Translations under genes and position numbers: made by a program | Shown here: positions 1 to 12,480 of the stretch, in pieces | Layout of the letters: each line of letters begins with the position of its first letter | Numbering within the stretch: the first letter of the stretch is position 1 | The notes under the pieces: model-generated | Told to the model about the DNA's origin: nothing | The model's database searches: none | What the model saw: the letters and a program-made list of their open reading frames with translations, nothing else | Assembly (NCBI GenBank): GCA_965153455.1 | Contig: OZ234499.1 | Coordinates: 6,644,515 to 6,708,514 of the forward strand | DNA length: 64,000 nucleotides | Direction: 5' to 3' | Source of the DNA: Sphagnum compactum | Taxonomy: Eukaryota; Bryophyta; Sphagnopsida; Sphagnales

Positions 1-3000
1 TACAAAAAGGATGAAATATTTGGATGAATGTGGAGCATGAATGAACTTTTGGATGATAATTCAAGTAAACAAATTTTTGGGATGAAACTTCCGGTTGGTT
101 GAATGTATGGATGAAAGTAATTCCAATATAATTATAACGAATGGAAATTACTAGACTCACATAATTTTCATGTCCAACTTCATCCGCAAAAAAAGGTGTC
201 AAAGGTGAAACTCGAAGGAGCCATTACAATGTAAAAGGGTGAAACAATAATTTATGTAAATCAAGTTAAGTCACATAGTAAGTCAAGGGTAGGGAGTCCA
301 CATAATGATGGAATGGGAAAATGCTTGTGAAATTAGTGAATAATGTTCTACACACATCATGTTATAAAATATTTATATGTATGTAATAAATTGCATTCCA
401 AAAGAACATAACCCATAACAATATTATTTAACAACTATCTAATGACATGGCGACTTAATTTACCTCTAGGACTTTGGCACGATTTAATAATCTATGAACC
501 TCATTCCAACTCCAAGATGGATAATGGATTTATGGTTATCTAATCCTAGAATACATGGCATATTGCACAATGTAATACAAGTCCTTACATGGCACCCATG
601 GCCCCTATTTGTTGAAAGATCATGGAAGAAAAATCCACACACCTATAAGTCGGGTAATCATTAATTGCGTTACTTCATATTGCTTACAATTCCTTGGCAA
701 TCCTGAAAGGAGGTGGTAAATCTGTCCATATCTCAGAGGAGGAATGTTTGAGGGAGTTAATAGTGTGCCTTAAAACTTCGTCCCACCTCCCACTTGTTTT
801 TTTACATAATGGATAGTTTGAACTTGCCGAGATGACAAATCTTCTTCCCATTCCTTGATTTGGGCCAATCATCTAGATCCAATGGCTTATAGACATGGGT
901 AAAAGTACCATCGCTAAAGAGATTTCGAGGGGCACATGTGGAAGGCTAGTTCATGGGTGTAAATATGTTGTCCCAACTTGATTAATGAGGGGACATCTTG
1001 GCTTCTCCAAGAGCAAGAAACCAGCCTCCTCCAATGCCACCACATAAAAGGAATGAAGTTAGAATTCATGAAGGATAGATGGTTCAAAATGAAATTTGAA
1101 CAAAATTGTTTGGAAAAACTTACATCTAACATGAAGCCTGCCCATTGTTGCACACAAAAGTGCTAGAAGTCGAACCAATTGTTGAGCTCTTGAATAGCAC
1201 CCTTACTAGCAGTGTTAGACGAGTACCACTAAGATGGAATGGTAGCATATTGAAGGTTAGTTTCCTCCAAGGACTGTGGCTTTTTTATATTCATAACAGA
1301 GGGTTTTGTGTTGATCATGGAACTCAGGTGCGATCATATGTTTGGTGTGTCTATCGAAAAACTAAATCCAATGGAAAAAGCACGTCCGCTCTTTATTAAT
1401 TATTTTCACCGTAGGATTCTTAATCCCATAAACAATTTGAACTGCATTCTAGTTTGCTTGTGCACTATTTGCCATGAACCCTTTGAAAACGAGTGTACCC
1501 CAACCCTTTCTTCTCAACTAGTGCATTTAGCTTCCTCCACAGAATGCATTGAACTTTCGTGTTTTCAAATTGCATGTCATAGATCGCAATCATCATGACC
1601 TTACAATGGACCGAGTCATAGTAAGCGTGACACGCCATGCTCATCCATCCTTGAACATGCTTAATGTGATTGAACATCATGCACGCACTTTACAGATCAT
1701 CACCCAATTACATTTGTTGGACCAAATCAAATCTGGAGACAGCTCCATTAATAAACATCTTGAACAAATAAACCTTTTACCTAACCTATTGACTAGGAAA
1801 ACAACTATCTTGAATATAGTTGTAAGCGGACAGTGCCTTCAATTTGAGGATACAATCAAAGGAACCCAAGTTATCGAAACCATGTTTTAGTGACACAATC
1901 AAATTGCATATGCTAGGCGAGCACAAAGGAGCGAACTTATAATTGATGGTACAAATGAGTGAAAGCGCACTAAGGTGTAATAGTCGTAGGCACATATGGA
2001 AGTCCATCATTACTTAAATTAAGACCATGAAAGTAGTGGGGTCAAAACCTGTAACTAAGAGCCAAAAGGATTACTTTGGAAAAGGACTACAAGTTTTTTT
2101 TCCCAAAAATAACTTTTACATGCAAATGAATTTTTTAATGAATTTTTTTGTAACTTGTTTTTAAAATATTAAAATTTTCCCTAATGCGTCACATTTTTTT
2201 GTCATTATTGAATAAATATGAATTTTTAAAAATGTGCAAATTCCTTATAATATCAATGTTTTATGTTGAAAGATGATCAAAATTTTAAGTCATCACCAAA
2301 AATTAAAATTTCACATTCTTTAGTTTTATTATACTTTAAACTATAACTTTTCTTAATACATCCATGTACATTATAACCCATTTATATGTGGTAAAGGACT
2401 CTTGAAGCTTTGATATTTTGAATTCTAAAATCTTCTTGGAATTTTTAAAGTTTTAGACTTCAACAATTTTAAAAGTATGAATTTTTTTTAAGGTGGCTAA
2501 TATGTTCTTATGATTTTTATTTTTTTCAATGAATTTTTTTACTATATGAATCCTTTTGATAATCCTTTGCAAAATTGACTCCATCTAACACAATAGGTTT
2601 ACATTTTCAAATGTCTTAAATTAAGACCAAAACTTAAAATTGAATCAAATAAATTTTAATTCTAAGTTCCTTGACATTCATATGATAAAAAAAGGACTAA
2701 TTTGCCATGATTACTACTGTTTTAAATGGTAATAAAAAGTAAATGTTTCATTTTGACTTACTATGTCTAACATCCAACACCTTTTTGGGCTCCTAATTAC
2801 ATGTTTTGACCTAGTGTGAAGGCATGATACTTTGAATCACACAAGTCATTTTGTAAGTTATCATTAGAAGTTAACTATAAAAAATTTCCAAACCTAGTTT
2901 ACCTTATGGAGAACTTAAATTTGAAATATGAGTTTTTAAATTATTACTTCCACTAAAGAAAAGGCTTAATGGGAAAGACCCATAATTCAAAATACATAGA

Positions 3001-3620
3001 AAATTTTGGTCTTCAAAATCCTCTCAATTTTTTTTTTCTATTATCAATGTTACCACACCATATTATCATTGAGTCTTTTATTGAATAAAAAAATTATGTG
3101 AAGGTGCATGAAGTCCGTATTCATTGATTACGGATTGTTATAGGTTTTTGGGTACTTCTTAAAAGGTTCATTGTGTTATGAAAATTTAAAAAATATTAAA
3201 AATTTTCATACAATGTGATTATAATATATATATCATTATAGTGTTGAATCCTTTATTAGCAAGTAATCATTTCTATTTAATCACATGGCCAATTATAAAT
3301 TCAAAATCTTGTAAAAACTATCTTATGACAACATTTTATGGACAATGTAATGTGTTTTCACCCAAATTGAAGATGACACAAAACACTATCCGGATATTAG
3401 AAGTTGGGAACAATCACCACTCCAACTAATTTCATTACACACAAAAGAACAATGAAGCAAAGGATAAAAATCATTCTGACGACACAAATGTCCAAGGCAT
3501 TTCAATGTTCTAAAACCCAATCCAAATGAATTCTTGATGTTACTAGTTTGTAACTTGCACCAAACATGACCATCGTACTTTCTGTCCATACCTTGCAATT
3601 GTTCGGAATGTCCTAATGGA
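1..3620. other. AT-rich intergenic DNA, no supported gene
   Basis: No reading frame here looks like a recognisable protein. The first 2 kb is slightly less AT-rich and contains short overlapping open frames on both strands with no domain motif and no clear splice-site pattern. From about 2.1 kb the sequence is A/T-homopolymer-rich. It is probably decayed repeat DNA, but I recognise no element ends. Confidence 0.5.
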
Positions 3621-4029
3621 TGACACACACTTTAATTGGCCTTGTAACCCAATTTTTGAGTTGCATTAGACACTTGCATCTTACCGTATTTATATGTTGT
3701 GAGTGTTATTAGACAAGTTGCAAGAATTGCAATAGTTCCAACTCACCATATATATAATGCAACTCATTACAACTCAATTACAACTTTGTCGCAACAATTC
3801 CTTTTCAACTACTACGCAACTCCCTTATTATTATAATCATAATGTCATGTTGATGTCATTTTTCAACCATCCATCAAAATTTAACATGTGGCACTATAAA
3901 GATTTTTCGTGATTTTTTTGAAATATTGATATCCATCATCCTTATGATTATTTGTTTTAGATGGTCTTGGATAATGACATGTGACACAATCAAAAGTTGC
4001 CACGTGGCATATTAATTGAATTTTGAAAA

Positions 4030-4056
4030 CATATATATATATATATATATATATAT
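4030..4056. repeat. (AT)n microsatellite
   Basis: About 13 uninterrupted AT units within the decayed repeat region. Confidence 0.9.
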
Positions 4057-4419
4057 GTACTTAGGTAGGTCGATACATAACCATAGGTAAGTAAGTTGAT
4101 ATAGCTCCAACCTACCTACTTATTTAACTACTTATTTATGTAAGCAAGTAGGTAGGTAGGAAAATAAAATACTATAAGAGTAGGGGAACTAAAAGTAACC
4201 ACATAAGTTTTTTAATTTGTTATGTGTTTTGCCCTTAGGGTTAACCTTTTATGAGCTCATCCCAACATGGCACATGTTAATGTGAGAATGCAAGAAGAGA
4301 CACCTCCTTTATATAGTTTGTGAAATGAAATATTGAAGACAAAGCATATGGGTTAAATCTTTTAATGGCACCCTAGTTGTAATTGAATTGTAACTACAAA
4401 AAAACTTCCCACATGCTTT

Positions 4420-5260
4420 CTATTTGATTTAAATTTTGTAAATTAATTTGAAATTTATAATTAATCATTTGACATAATTATTTGGGATTTAATTATTTGA
4501 ATTGAATATATGATAATTAATTATCTAGATTGACTATATGAGTTCATTAATATAATTCAGATAATTAGTTATTTGATTAATTCAAATAATTAATTATCAA
4601 AATAAATACTAGATGATTAATTATTTAAAGAACTATTAGATAATTAATTATGTTGATAATTGATGATCTGAATTCAAGTAAAATTCAATAATTATTCACC
4701 TACATTAACAAAGTTTGTTATCTAAAATTATTTGAATTAATTAGTTATTAAATAATTTATTATTTATTATCTGAATTAAATAAATACTAATATTCAAATT
4801 TGATTAATGAATTCATACGAATAGTTTATTATCTAATTTATTTAATTAGTTCATGGTAATTAAGTATATTACATATTAATTACTAATTTTAAAAATTAGT
4901 AACAAATAATTCATTATGAAATATTAAATAATAAACATGAATTTGAGTAGAAGACATTGAGGTATATAAAGACATATTCATATGTACACCCTTATTGAAT
5001 GTTTAGTAAAATATACACATTGCTTTTAATTTCAATTCAAAAATAGACTTTCACCTGTCATGAAATTCTATGGTTTGATAATATGTATACCAACATAATC
5101 TTGTAAATTCCAATGCAGTGAAATTTTATTAACACAAAAATTGAACACCAATCACAAAAATAGGATTATAATATTTACTAAATTATTTAAATTTCAGTTA
5201 TTAGATAATTATGAAAATGAATTATTTTAATTAATTAATTCAATAAAAGAATCGGCTCGT
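4420..5260. repeat. Degenerate AATTAATTAT-word AT array
   Basis: Extremely AT-rich sequence built from variants of ATAATTAATTATTTGAATT, irregularly repeated. There is no gene. A comparable AT-word stretch forms the core of the CACTA-type element at 45.5-47.7 kb. Confidence 0.5.
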
Positions 5261-6161
5261 ATTAATGAAACATTTAATAATCTAGTTTATAAAAGTTTAA
5301 AGTGTATAAACAATGATATTTATATGTACATGTTCATAAACACTCTTATACACCATTCTAATCCAACTAAAGGCCTGCATTTACACTTTCAATGAATTGC
5401 ATAATCTGTAAATCTTTTAAGTATATGAGTTACCACATAGTTGACAATTAATTTTAGATGAATTGAACACTTTAATTCCAAAATACTGGACAAATAATAG
5501 TTATGTAGTGAAACCATAATAGCACATTTAGTTATAATTTAGTTGTAAAATTAGCCAATTAGTTGACTCTTAGTTGTAAACAAGTTGCAAGTTTCAAATG
5601 TTATGGACCTTTACCTAAGCGTACACGTGGCATGATCATACGCATCAATTTCATACACTAGTTGCAAAGTAGTTGTTCATTTAGCACTAAAGCTACACCA
5701 GTTGCAACACAATTGAGATTAACCATTTCGTTGCAACTTGTGATCATGGTCAAACTACGATTAACTATCACCATATATATTTTGCATACATATGCCGGTA
5801 TAAAATCCAAGTTGCAACTAATGTGCAACTAAATTACAACTATGAAATATTTTGATGTGGCATTTTAATTATTAATTCATCGTATTTCCATACTATAGTT
5901 GAACCTTAGTTGCATAGTAGTTTCCGTGACGATCTAGTTGCATGCCAGTTTAATCTCCACAGACACAATTTTTCATAGTGACATGAGGAAGTTCAAATAA
6001 TATGTCACCATTGAATTTCATGGGAAGAAAATTCAAAAACTCAATTATGATGGCACCATACGTAGTCAAGGGATTTCAATTCAAAACAAGCATGTAGGGT
6101 CAAAAACATTACTTGAATAATAAATCAACAACGTTGGTGAAAACAACCGTTTGCAACACAT

Positions 6162-6312
6162 CACTACTAGAAAAATTGTCTTTTGTAACTTGTCTTATGT
6201 AACTACACATGTCGCATGCAACTAAAAAATAGTTGCATGCGACATTTTTTAGTTGCATAAGACAATTTTAGTTACATAAGACAAGTTGCAAAAGATAATT
6301 TTTCTTCTAGTG
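6162..6312. mobile_element. 151-bp CACTA-type foldback MITE
   Basis: The left end CACTACTAGAAAAATTG and the right end (reverse complement CACTAGAAGAAAAATTA) align without gaps. The inverted pairing runs through nearly the whole element as repeated GTCTTATGTAACTA and GTCGCATGCAACTA words. A 3-bp target duplication CAT lies at 6,159-6,161 and 6,313-6,315, as expected for the CACTA (CMC/EnSpm) superfamily. It carries no coding sequence, so movement would need a transposase supplied from elsewhere. The RNA of either strand would fold into one long hairpin. Confidence 0.8.
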
Positions 6313-6343
6313 CATCCAAGTGCAGAGGCTGCTCTTCAGCATG

Positions 6344-6571
6344 TCATGAATTCACAAAAATAAAGACAACAACATCAAAAAGGGAAGGGTCATCTTTGTT
6401 AGAAAAATCACAAAGGTTGATAAACGATGACTCCATAATCAAGACAAAAAACTTTGAGTTGTGGGAAATTGCATTGGACTTTTCCTTCATCATGATGCTT
6501 TTTGCAACAATGTTGGCCATTAATGCAGGTGTGCCCAGTGCTAAAACAATATCTTGAGAATTGTTGAGCAC
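6344..6571 (-). other. Unidentified open reading frame fragment, about 75 codons
   Basis: This minus-strand frame is open, and the same strand reads as protein-like in short stretches up to about 6.8 kb, with stops between them. The composition looks coding (for example NSQDIVLALGTPALMANIV) but I recognise no domain. It lies between the 6.2-kb MITE and the pogo-like element. It may be an exon or a decayed fragment of a gene or transposon; function unknown. Confidence 0.25.
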
Positions 6572-6875
6572 ATGCTCACTTACAATCCAATACCTGCCAT
6601 TGGTGATAATCTAAAACATCCTTTCAGGGTCCACATCTAGAACTTGATAAACAAAATTTAAAACAATGTTGTCTTAGGTGTAAGAAACATCATTAGAAAC
6701 ATGCACAGATCCTCACCGAAACACAAACATTGCATAGAAAACATTCTTAATCACTTGAACAACGCCATAATCAAAAACCAAGATGGTAAGATCTGGTTTT
6801 CCTACAACATGGAAAGTAACCATCGAGATTAAAAGAGAAGGCAAACAATAAGATAAATCTAATAGTAGTTTCATA

Positions 6876-9140
6876 CAGTAAACTCTCTCTAAACTAATAC
6901 AGTGTAAACTAATATTCTCTCTAAACTAATATGCGGGCACAAGCCCGTGGCCGGCCTCATACTTAATCTAATAATTCTCCATAAACTGATATTCAATATT
7001 TTTTTCCGGTCCCATATCATTTTATAAACTAATACATCATACATATGGCACCAAAAAAGCGATGAAATCAGAGGAAACACCTTCGAAAGTACAGAGCTAG
7101 ATGCGCTGGAAGAAGCTATCAATATTTCTCTGTACCAACTGCTTTGTCCTGATCATACTCACACTGTCCTTCATCTTCTGTGAGGCGGCAACGAATGGAA
7201 TACCCGAGTCGTTTGCTCCATCCAGAACCTCTCCAGCATCTCAACCATTCTGTAGGCTTCGGCAGCATTCACTATAGGGAGCTCCTGGCTGTCATCTGCC
7301 TCATCGTCGTTGACTTCCACCTGCAGGCCTGACCGTTCCTGGAGTTGATCCTCGATGACGTCGTCCACATCGGGTGTGTAAATAGTGGCTTGCTCCTCTG
7401 GGTAGTTCAGCAGATTCCTGATGTCCATTGGGTTGTGATAGTGGAACTGCTCGATTTGCGACTCGAGGTCTTCGATGACTTCTGGATCCAGTGGGCACTC
7501 CTCACTGGCATCAACGACTGGCTCCTCTGTTGAGCGGATCTTGTAGTGGCGGAAGCAGTTGAAAATTGTTTCCGGCTTCACTTCGTATGTCCAGGCTCGA
7601 ACGGCCATCTGAATGGCACAGAGGATGTCAATCTTCTCAAGGTCGGCGACATTGTCCTCTAAGCGCTGCAAAAGAAGCCGGTTGAAGTGACGACGGTAGT
7701 ACGCCTTGAAGTTGCGGATGATCCCAGCATCGCATGGCTGGATCTTCGAGGTTGCGTTTGGGGGCAGGTAGAAGACTGTGGTATTTCTTAGCTGGATGTG
7801 GTTGGGAAGCTGATCAAAGGGAATGTGGCCACTGAAGTTATCCATGATGAGGAGGACCTTGCGCCCTAAAACATGGAGGTCAAACCCCCTGAGCCACTCC
7901 AGAAAAATTTCCCGCGTCATCTAAGCGCTGGAGTTGTTCCGGTACTGGCACCCAAACGTGTTCTTGTTTATGTTCTTGAAACAGCGCGGGTTCTTATACT
8001 TTCCAATGACCCAAAGCGGGAGCCAGTCGCTACCATCTCCATTGCAGCAGATGGCGAGAGTGATCCGCTCCTTGTTCTGCTTACGGCCCTCGAGCTGCTT
8101 GCTTGCAAGAGAGTTATCGGCCTAGAAAATAATCACAATCAATTATATCATGTTTAGACATTTACAGTAGATAAATCTGAACTTACAGTACCTGCATCCG
8201 ATAGAAAAGTCCAATTTCGTCCATATTATAGATGTCCTTCCACGCATACTGATCCAGGACGTCACGTATGGCTGGAAGGGTGTTGGCAAGAGCAGCCATG
8301 TCGACAAAGCCACTTTCGCCGAAGCGTCGGTAGGACCTAATGCCATGGCGGGACTTGAACGCCTCAAGCCAGCCACTTGAAAATTCGAAGGGCTCATGCC
8401 CAGGATAGAGCCGATCCAGAATCTTCGTTGCACTCTCTCTGACAAGCTCACCACTCACATTTGCCCGCTCCTGGTTTCCCGAAACCACTTGACCAACGCG
8501 GACTCCATTTCCGGGTACCTGACTGTCCGTTGGCGCTTGGCATTGAGGTTGGTCTCATTGTCAGACTTGGCGAGAATCTCAGCCGACCGTTTCAGTGTGG
8601 TAGAGATGGTAGCTTGGCTAACTTTGATACTGTGGTTGTCTTCGAGCCATTTGATCAGGTCTTTCTGTGAAAGTTGAGGATTGTCTTTTTTGTACTAGCA
8701 GAGAGCTACGCGGACCTTGTCCGTCATAGTGGTATGAAAAGTTCCTTTCTGCGGCATTGTTCTGCTCCTGCTTTTGGGGAAAGGGTTTGGACAAGACTGA
8801 CCAGCTGACTGCCCACAGCCCCTTTTATAGAGCGAAGGAGGGTATTCTGAGAGTACCCAGAGTGCAGCTTTCCACAACCCCACTTTTTGCCAAGATTTCT
8901 ACCACTCATGTCATATGATCTTCTACGTGCTTCTTTGATCCTCCACCAAGCTCCACAAGGTTCCGTTACCTTCCCCAATGATCCATGACCTTCTACTAAC
9001 CTCCATGACCTTCCATGCTGCTCTGGCAGGTTTCGAAATGATTTTTGTTACCCCCCATATAATTTGTGTAAACTAATATCCTCCATAAACTAATATCTTC
9101 CGGCCGGTCCCAAGGATATTAGTTTAGAGAGAGTTTACTG
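6876..9140 (-). mobile_element. Complete Tc1/mariner element, pogo/Tigger-like, 2,265 bp
   Basis: The ends are a perfect 24-bp inverted repeat starting CAGTAAACTCTCTCTAAACT at 6,876-6,899 and ending at 9,117-9,140. A TA dinucleotide lies on each side (6,874-6,875 and 9,141-9,142), the expected target duplication. Inside both ends the word TAAACTAATAT recurs several times (6,904-6,985 and 9,066-9,095), and both sides carry a GGCCGG motif, probably transposase-binding subterminal repeats. The interior encodes a DDE transposase on the minus strand and is clearly more GC-rich than the flanks. Identical ends and an intact target site suggest a fairly recent insertion, although the transposase frame is damaged. 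Confidence 0.9.
7171..8757 (-). pseudogene. pogo/Tigger-type DDE transposase, disabled copy
   Basis: The start is taken at 8,757 (MPQKGTF). The N-terminal third reads as a CENP-B/Psq-type helix-turn-helix followed by a second CENP-B-like HTH (for example VSGELVRESATKIL). A 70-bp phase-0 GT-AG intron fits 8,122-8,191. The DDE domain shows the first aspartate in NMDEIGLFY, the second in LLIMDNFSGH and the third in QPCDAGIIRNFK, with 36 residues between the last two. The acidic C-terminal tail is typical of Tigger/jerky proteins. Lesions: an in-frame TAG at 8,695-8,697, a one-base frame change between about 8,460 and 8,490, and a TAG at 7,921-7,923 just before the intact 249-codon C-terminal frame, at a position fitting a mutated tryptophan codon. 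The normal role is cut-and-paste transposition of its own element. This copy is unlikely to make full-length protein. Confidence 0.85.
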
Positions 9141-9142
9141 TA

Positions 9143-10607
9143 GTTAGAAGATAGAAAATGCCATTACATCAGGAACTCAATTTAAGGAATTTGAACTTGA
9201 AAATTCAACGTAAAAGATAGAAGAACATAAATATACTATTAGTAAAATGCAAGGACAAGTAACCATAGCATGCAAAAGGTTATCTCCAATCACAAGGAAG
9301 AATGTGAAAGGATTACAGAAAACTAAATTGATGAAATGGATACATTTTTCATCTTGCATAGAATCTCAACGATATAGCTAACAATGCAACAACAAAAATA
9401 CTATTGGTGGAAAAAAGAGAAATAAAAATTACCATATACATTGCATTTAAAAATATTGACAACAATCCCAACATTGGACAAAACACGACATTGGAAAGGC
9501 ACATAAATATGCAAGGAAAATAGTGAACCTAACAATAGTAATGGAACTAGAGTATTGGGGGTGATGTTCATTTAAATGAAGAGTTAATTCGTGGAATGGA
9601 AAGTGAATATGTTGTCAAGTTGCTTTAGTGGGGCGGAAATAATGATATAGGAATACACCATCGCCATTCAATTTGTCTTGTGATACTTTTAATGACTGAT
9701 TCACAATCTTAGATACGTGGTTGGAAGTATGATTAAAATAGTAATAGGAATGATTGGGAGAAAAGAAAATAATGACGTCCTTGTTTAGATGAACTTGATA
9801 TAGTGGGCCCAATTAAAGAGCCAAATAGCTAGCAGTATGTGTTCATTAATACAAACTAGATGATGGCCACTTTAGACCATTGTCCCAGGAACACAGTCCA
9901 ATTGAATCATGTAATCCTATTGGTGAAACCATTCAAATGGTCCCAAAACATTTTGATTTACCTTAGAATGAGATCAAATCAACTTGTCCTGGTGAATAAT
10001 TCGCATTAACCAGGACGAAAAACCGCATGGCCAAGGGGAAAAAATTCCAAGCGGACTGTAGGGGAAAAAAAAAAAGGCACAAAGAAGGCAACAACACAAG
10101 GCTTGAATATAAAGAACATTAATTAATAGTTGTTGCAAAATCTGAGCCAAAAGTTAAATCATGTGGTTTTAAGATAATCATAGTCCAAATGATATGATAG
10201 TGTACTTGAACACCCATGGCACATGCCAAATAATTGTATGTCCAATTTTCCCATGAATTAAATAAATATGCTCAAAGTGGTATAATGAAAAGAAAAAAAC
10301 CATGTTCAACTTATGAGAAATCCCATGATATGCATCATGTTTAGTGACATCTTTAATTGTCCCACCATTTGTAAACAATGACTAAACATCTAGAAAGTCC
10401 CGATTTTTGGTACCCCATTGTTAGTAAAATTGAATGTAAAAAAATATTGGTGCAAGCCTCAACAAAGTTGTGTGTTGTAATTTATTTATTTTATATGAAA
10501 CCTTGTCACCATTATATATATATATATATATATATATATGGGACCAAATCACTTGAATGCTACAAAAAAAAATGATAAACAAATTTCTTATAAAATAAGC
10601 ACTATAT
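9143..10607. other. AT-rich intergenic DNA, no supported gene
   Basis: Only short uninformative frames. An (AT)n microsatellite lies at 10,511-10,540. Nothing else recognised. Confidence 0.5.
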
Positions 10608-10979
10608 CACTACTAGGAAATGCGTCCTAGTTCACTATGGGTTTCACTAGGATTTTGAGTGAATTTGGACAATTTTACCTAGTGAAACAAGGTTATTCTC
10701 AAGTGAAATACAAATTTACCAAACCATTCACTTGCTAGTTAATTAACTAACCAGTATGGAAATTAAGTAAAATTTAATTATTTAATATATAATACTATTG
10801 ATAATTTCATGATTTTTAAAGCCTATTATTTATTGACATGTGTCACTACCTACACTAGGTTAAAAACCTAACCTATGTAGGTAGGTATGCCACATAATCA
10901 ACCTAGGCACTTAACCTAAAAATTCAAAAGGAAATTATTTGGTCAACATACCAATGTTGACCACACACAGCACCACCCA

Positions 10980-11045
10980 TGAGGTTTGATCCCTTAACCT
11001 TTGGAATGGGGGTGAACACCTTTACCATCAAACCACCCCACTTGT
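10980..11045 (-). repeat. tRNA-like box A/box B module (SINE-head-like)
   Basis: Read on the minus strand, TGGTTTGATGGTAAAGGTG resembles box A of an RNA polymerase III internal promoter, and GATCAAACC fits the box B consensus GWTCRANNC exactly, at tRNA-like spacing. It does not look like a functional tRNA because no full cloverleaf is evident. Similar modules recur at 23.7, 28.8 and 31.3 kb. Confidence 0.5.
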
Positions 11046-11389
11046 TATGATAATATGTTACATTACATTCTATTTATCAAACTTTGAAAATTCATATCTT
11101 ATTGAGATTTTGTTCAAATGAAATGATTCAAGTTTATTTTTTAAAAATATTCAATAATGTACATAATTACATTTATTTCCTTTTGAAAGTTTAAAATCAT
11201 TTAAACAAAAAAAAAGTTGAATATCATTATTCAATAACATTTCAATGACCATTCTTTTGAAAAAAATAATAATTAGTAAATGGATTTTTTTTGTTAATAT
11301 AATAATACTACCTATGTTAAACTACTTTCAATTATTATATGACTATTTTTCATTAATTTAAATTATTTCACCCTACATTATTTAATGCT

Positions 11390-12480
11390 ATTTATGGCTA
11401 TTCTAAATTATTTTTGGTTATTTTTGGCTATTTTAACTTATTTCACCTTAGGCTATTTTCAGCTATTGTAAGTTTTTTTGTTATTTTTGGCTATTTTTGG
11501 CTATTGTAGATTATTTCAATTTAGACTACTTGAAGTTATTATAAATTACTTTTGATTATTTTAACTTATTTCACCTTAGGCTATTTTTAGCTATTGTAAG
11601 TTTTTTTGTCTATTCTATGTTATTTTTGGCTATTGTAAATTATTTCAATTTAGATTACTTATAACTATTATAAGTTACTTTTGGCTATTGAAAATTATTT
11701 CACCTTAAGTTATATTCGTTTATTATAAATTATTTCACCTTAGATATTATTTTTAGCAATCCTAAGCAATTATAATATATGGCTATTGGTTGTTCTTTTA
11801 TTAGTGCTATTGGTGGTTATTAATGGCTATTGGTACCTATTCTATTTGTGGCTATTAATGTTTTTTAGTGGTTATTCTATTAATAGTTATTGGTGGTTAT
11901 TCTATTAATGGCCATTAATAGTTATTTTATTGGTGGCTATTGGTGGTTATTCTATTGGTGGCTATTGATGGCTATTATATGAATGGTTACTGGTGGCTAT
12001 TATGTTAATGGCTACTGGTGGCTATTATATTAATGGCTACTAGTGGCTATTTTATTAAAGGTTATTGGTGGCTATTCTATTAATGGCTACTGGTGGCTAT
12101 TCTATTAATGACTATTGGTGATTATTCTATTAATGGTTATTCCTGATTAATGTATTAATGGCTATTGGTGGTTATTCTACTAATGGTTATTCATGATTAA
12201 TCTATTAATAGCTATTGGTGGTTATTCTATGAATGGCTATTGGTGGCTATTCTATGAATGGCTCTTGGTGGCTATTCTATTAATGGCCATTAGTGATTAT
12301 TCCGTTGTAAGCCATTGGTGGTTATTTTATTGGTGGTTATTGATGGTTATTTTATTAATGGTTATTAATGGTTATTGTATTATAAGTTATTGTTGGTTAT
12401 TATATGTTATATTACAACTATTGGTGATTATTGTATTATAAATTATTGTTTGATATTCTATGTTATAATATCATAGGCTA
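11390..12480. repeat. Degenerate GGCTATT/GGTTATT minisatellite, about 1.1 kb
   Basis: The sequence is built from a few words: GGCTATT, GGTTATT, CTATTAATG and TATTGGTGG. Between 11,750 and 12,440 these form units of about 24 bp (CTATTAATGGCTATTGGTGG and variants). The 5' part (11,390-11,750) uses the same words with more T runs. Open frames across it are repeat translations, not genes. The array lies wholly inside the 10.6-13.1-kb element. Confidence 0.8.

Larger units (their letters stand above)
3640..5980. repeat. Decayed CACTA-type repeat region
   Basis: Words such as GTTGCAACT and TTAGTTGTAA recur at 3,650-3,840 and 5,530-5,960, as they do next to the ends of the better-preserved CACTA elements in this window. 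The sequence ending at 5,980 (TTTTTCATAGTG) is the reverse complement of CACTATGAAAAA, the start of the 52.2-kb MITE, so 5,980 is a plausible right end. No convincing left end was found. The centre holds ACATGTGGCA and GTAGGTAGG words shared with the other elements. Probably one or more degraded copies. Confidence 0.4.

Noticed and set aside
10980-11045. Functional tRNA gene
   Set aside because: Box A and B resemblance exists but acceptor and anticodon stems do not form; called a tRNA-like module only.
12193-12441. Open frame through the GGCTATT array
   Set aside because: The translation is only the repeat words; no start context or gene structure.
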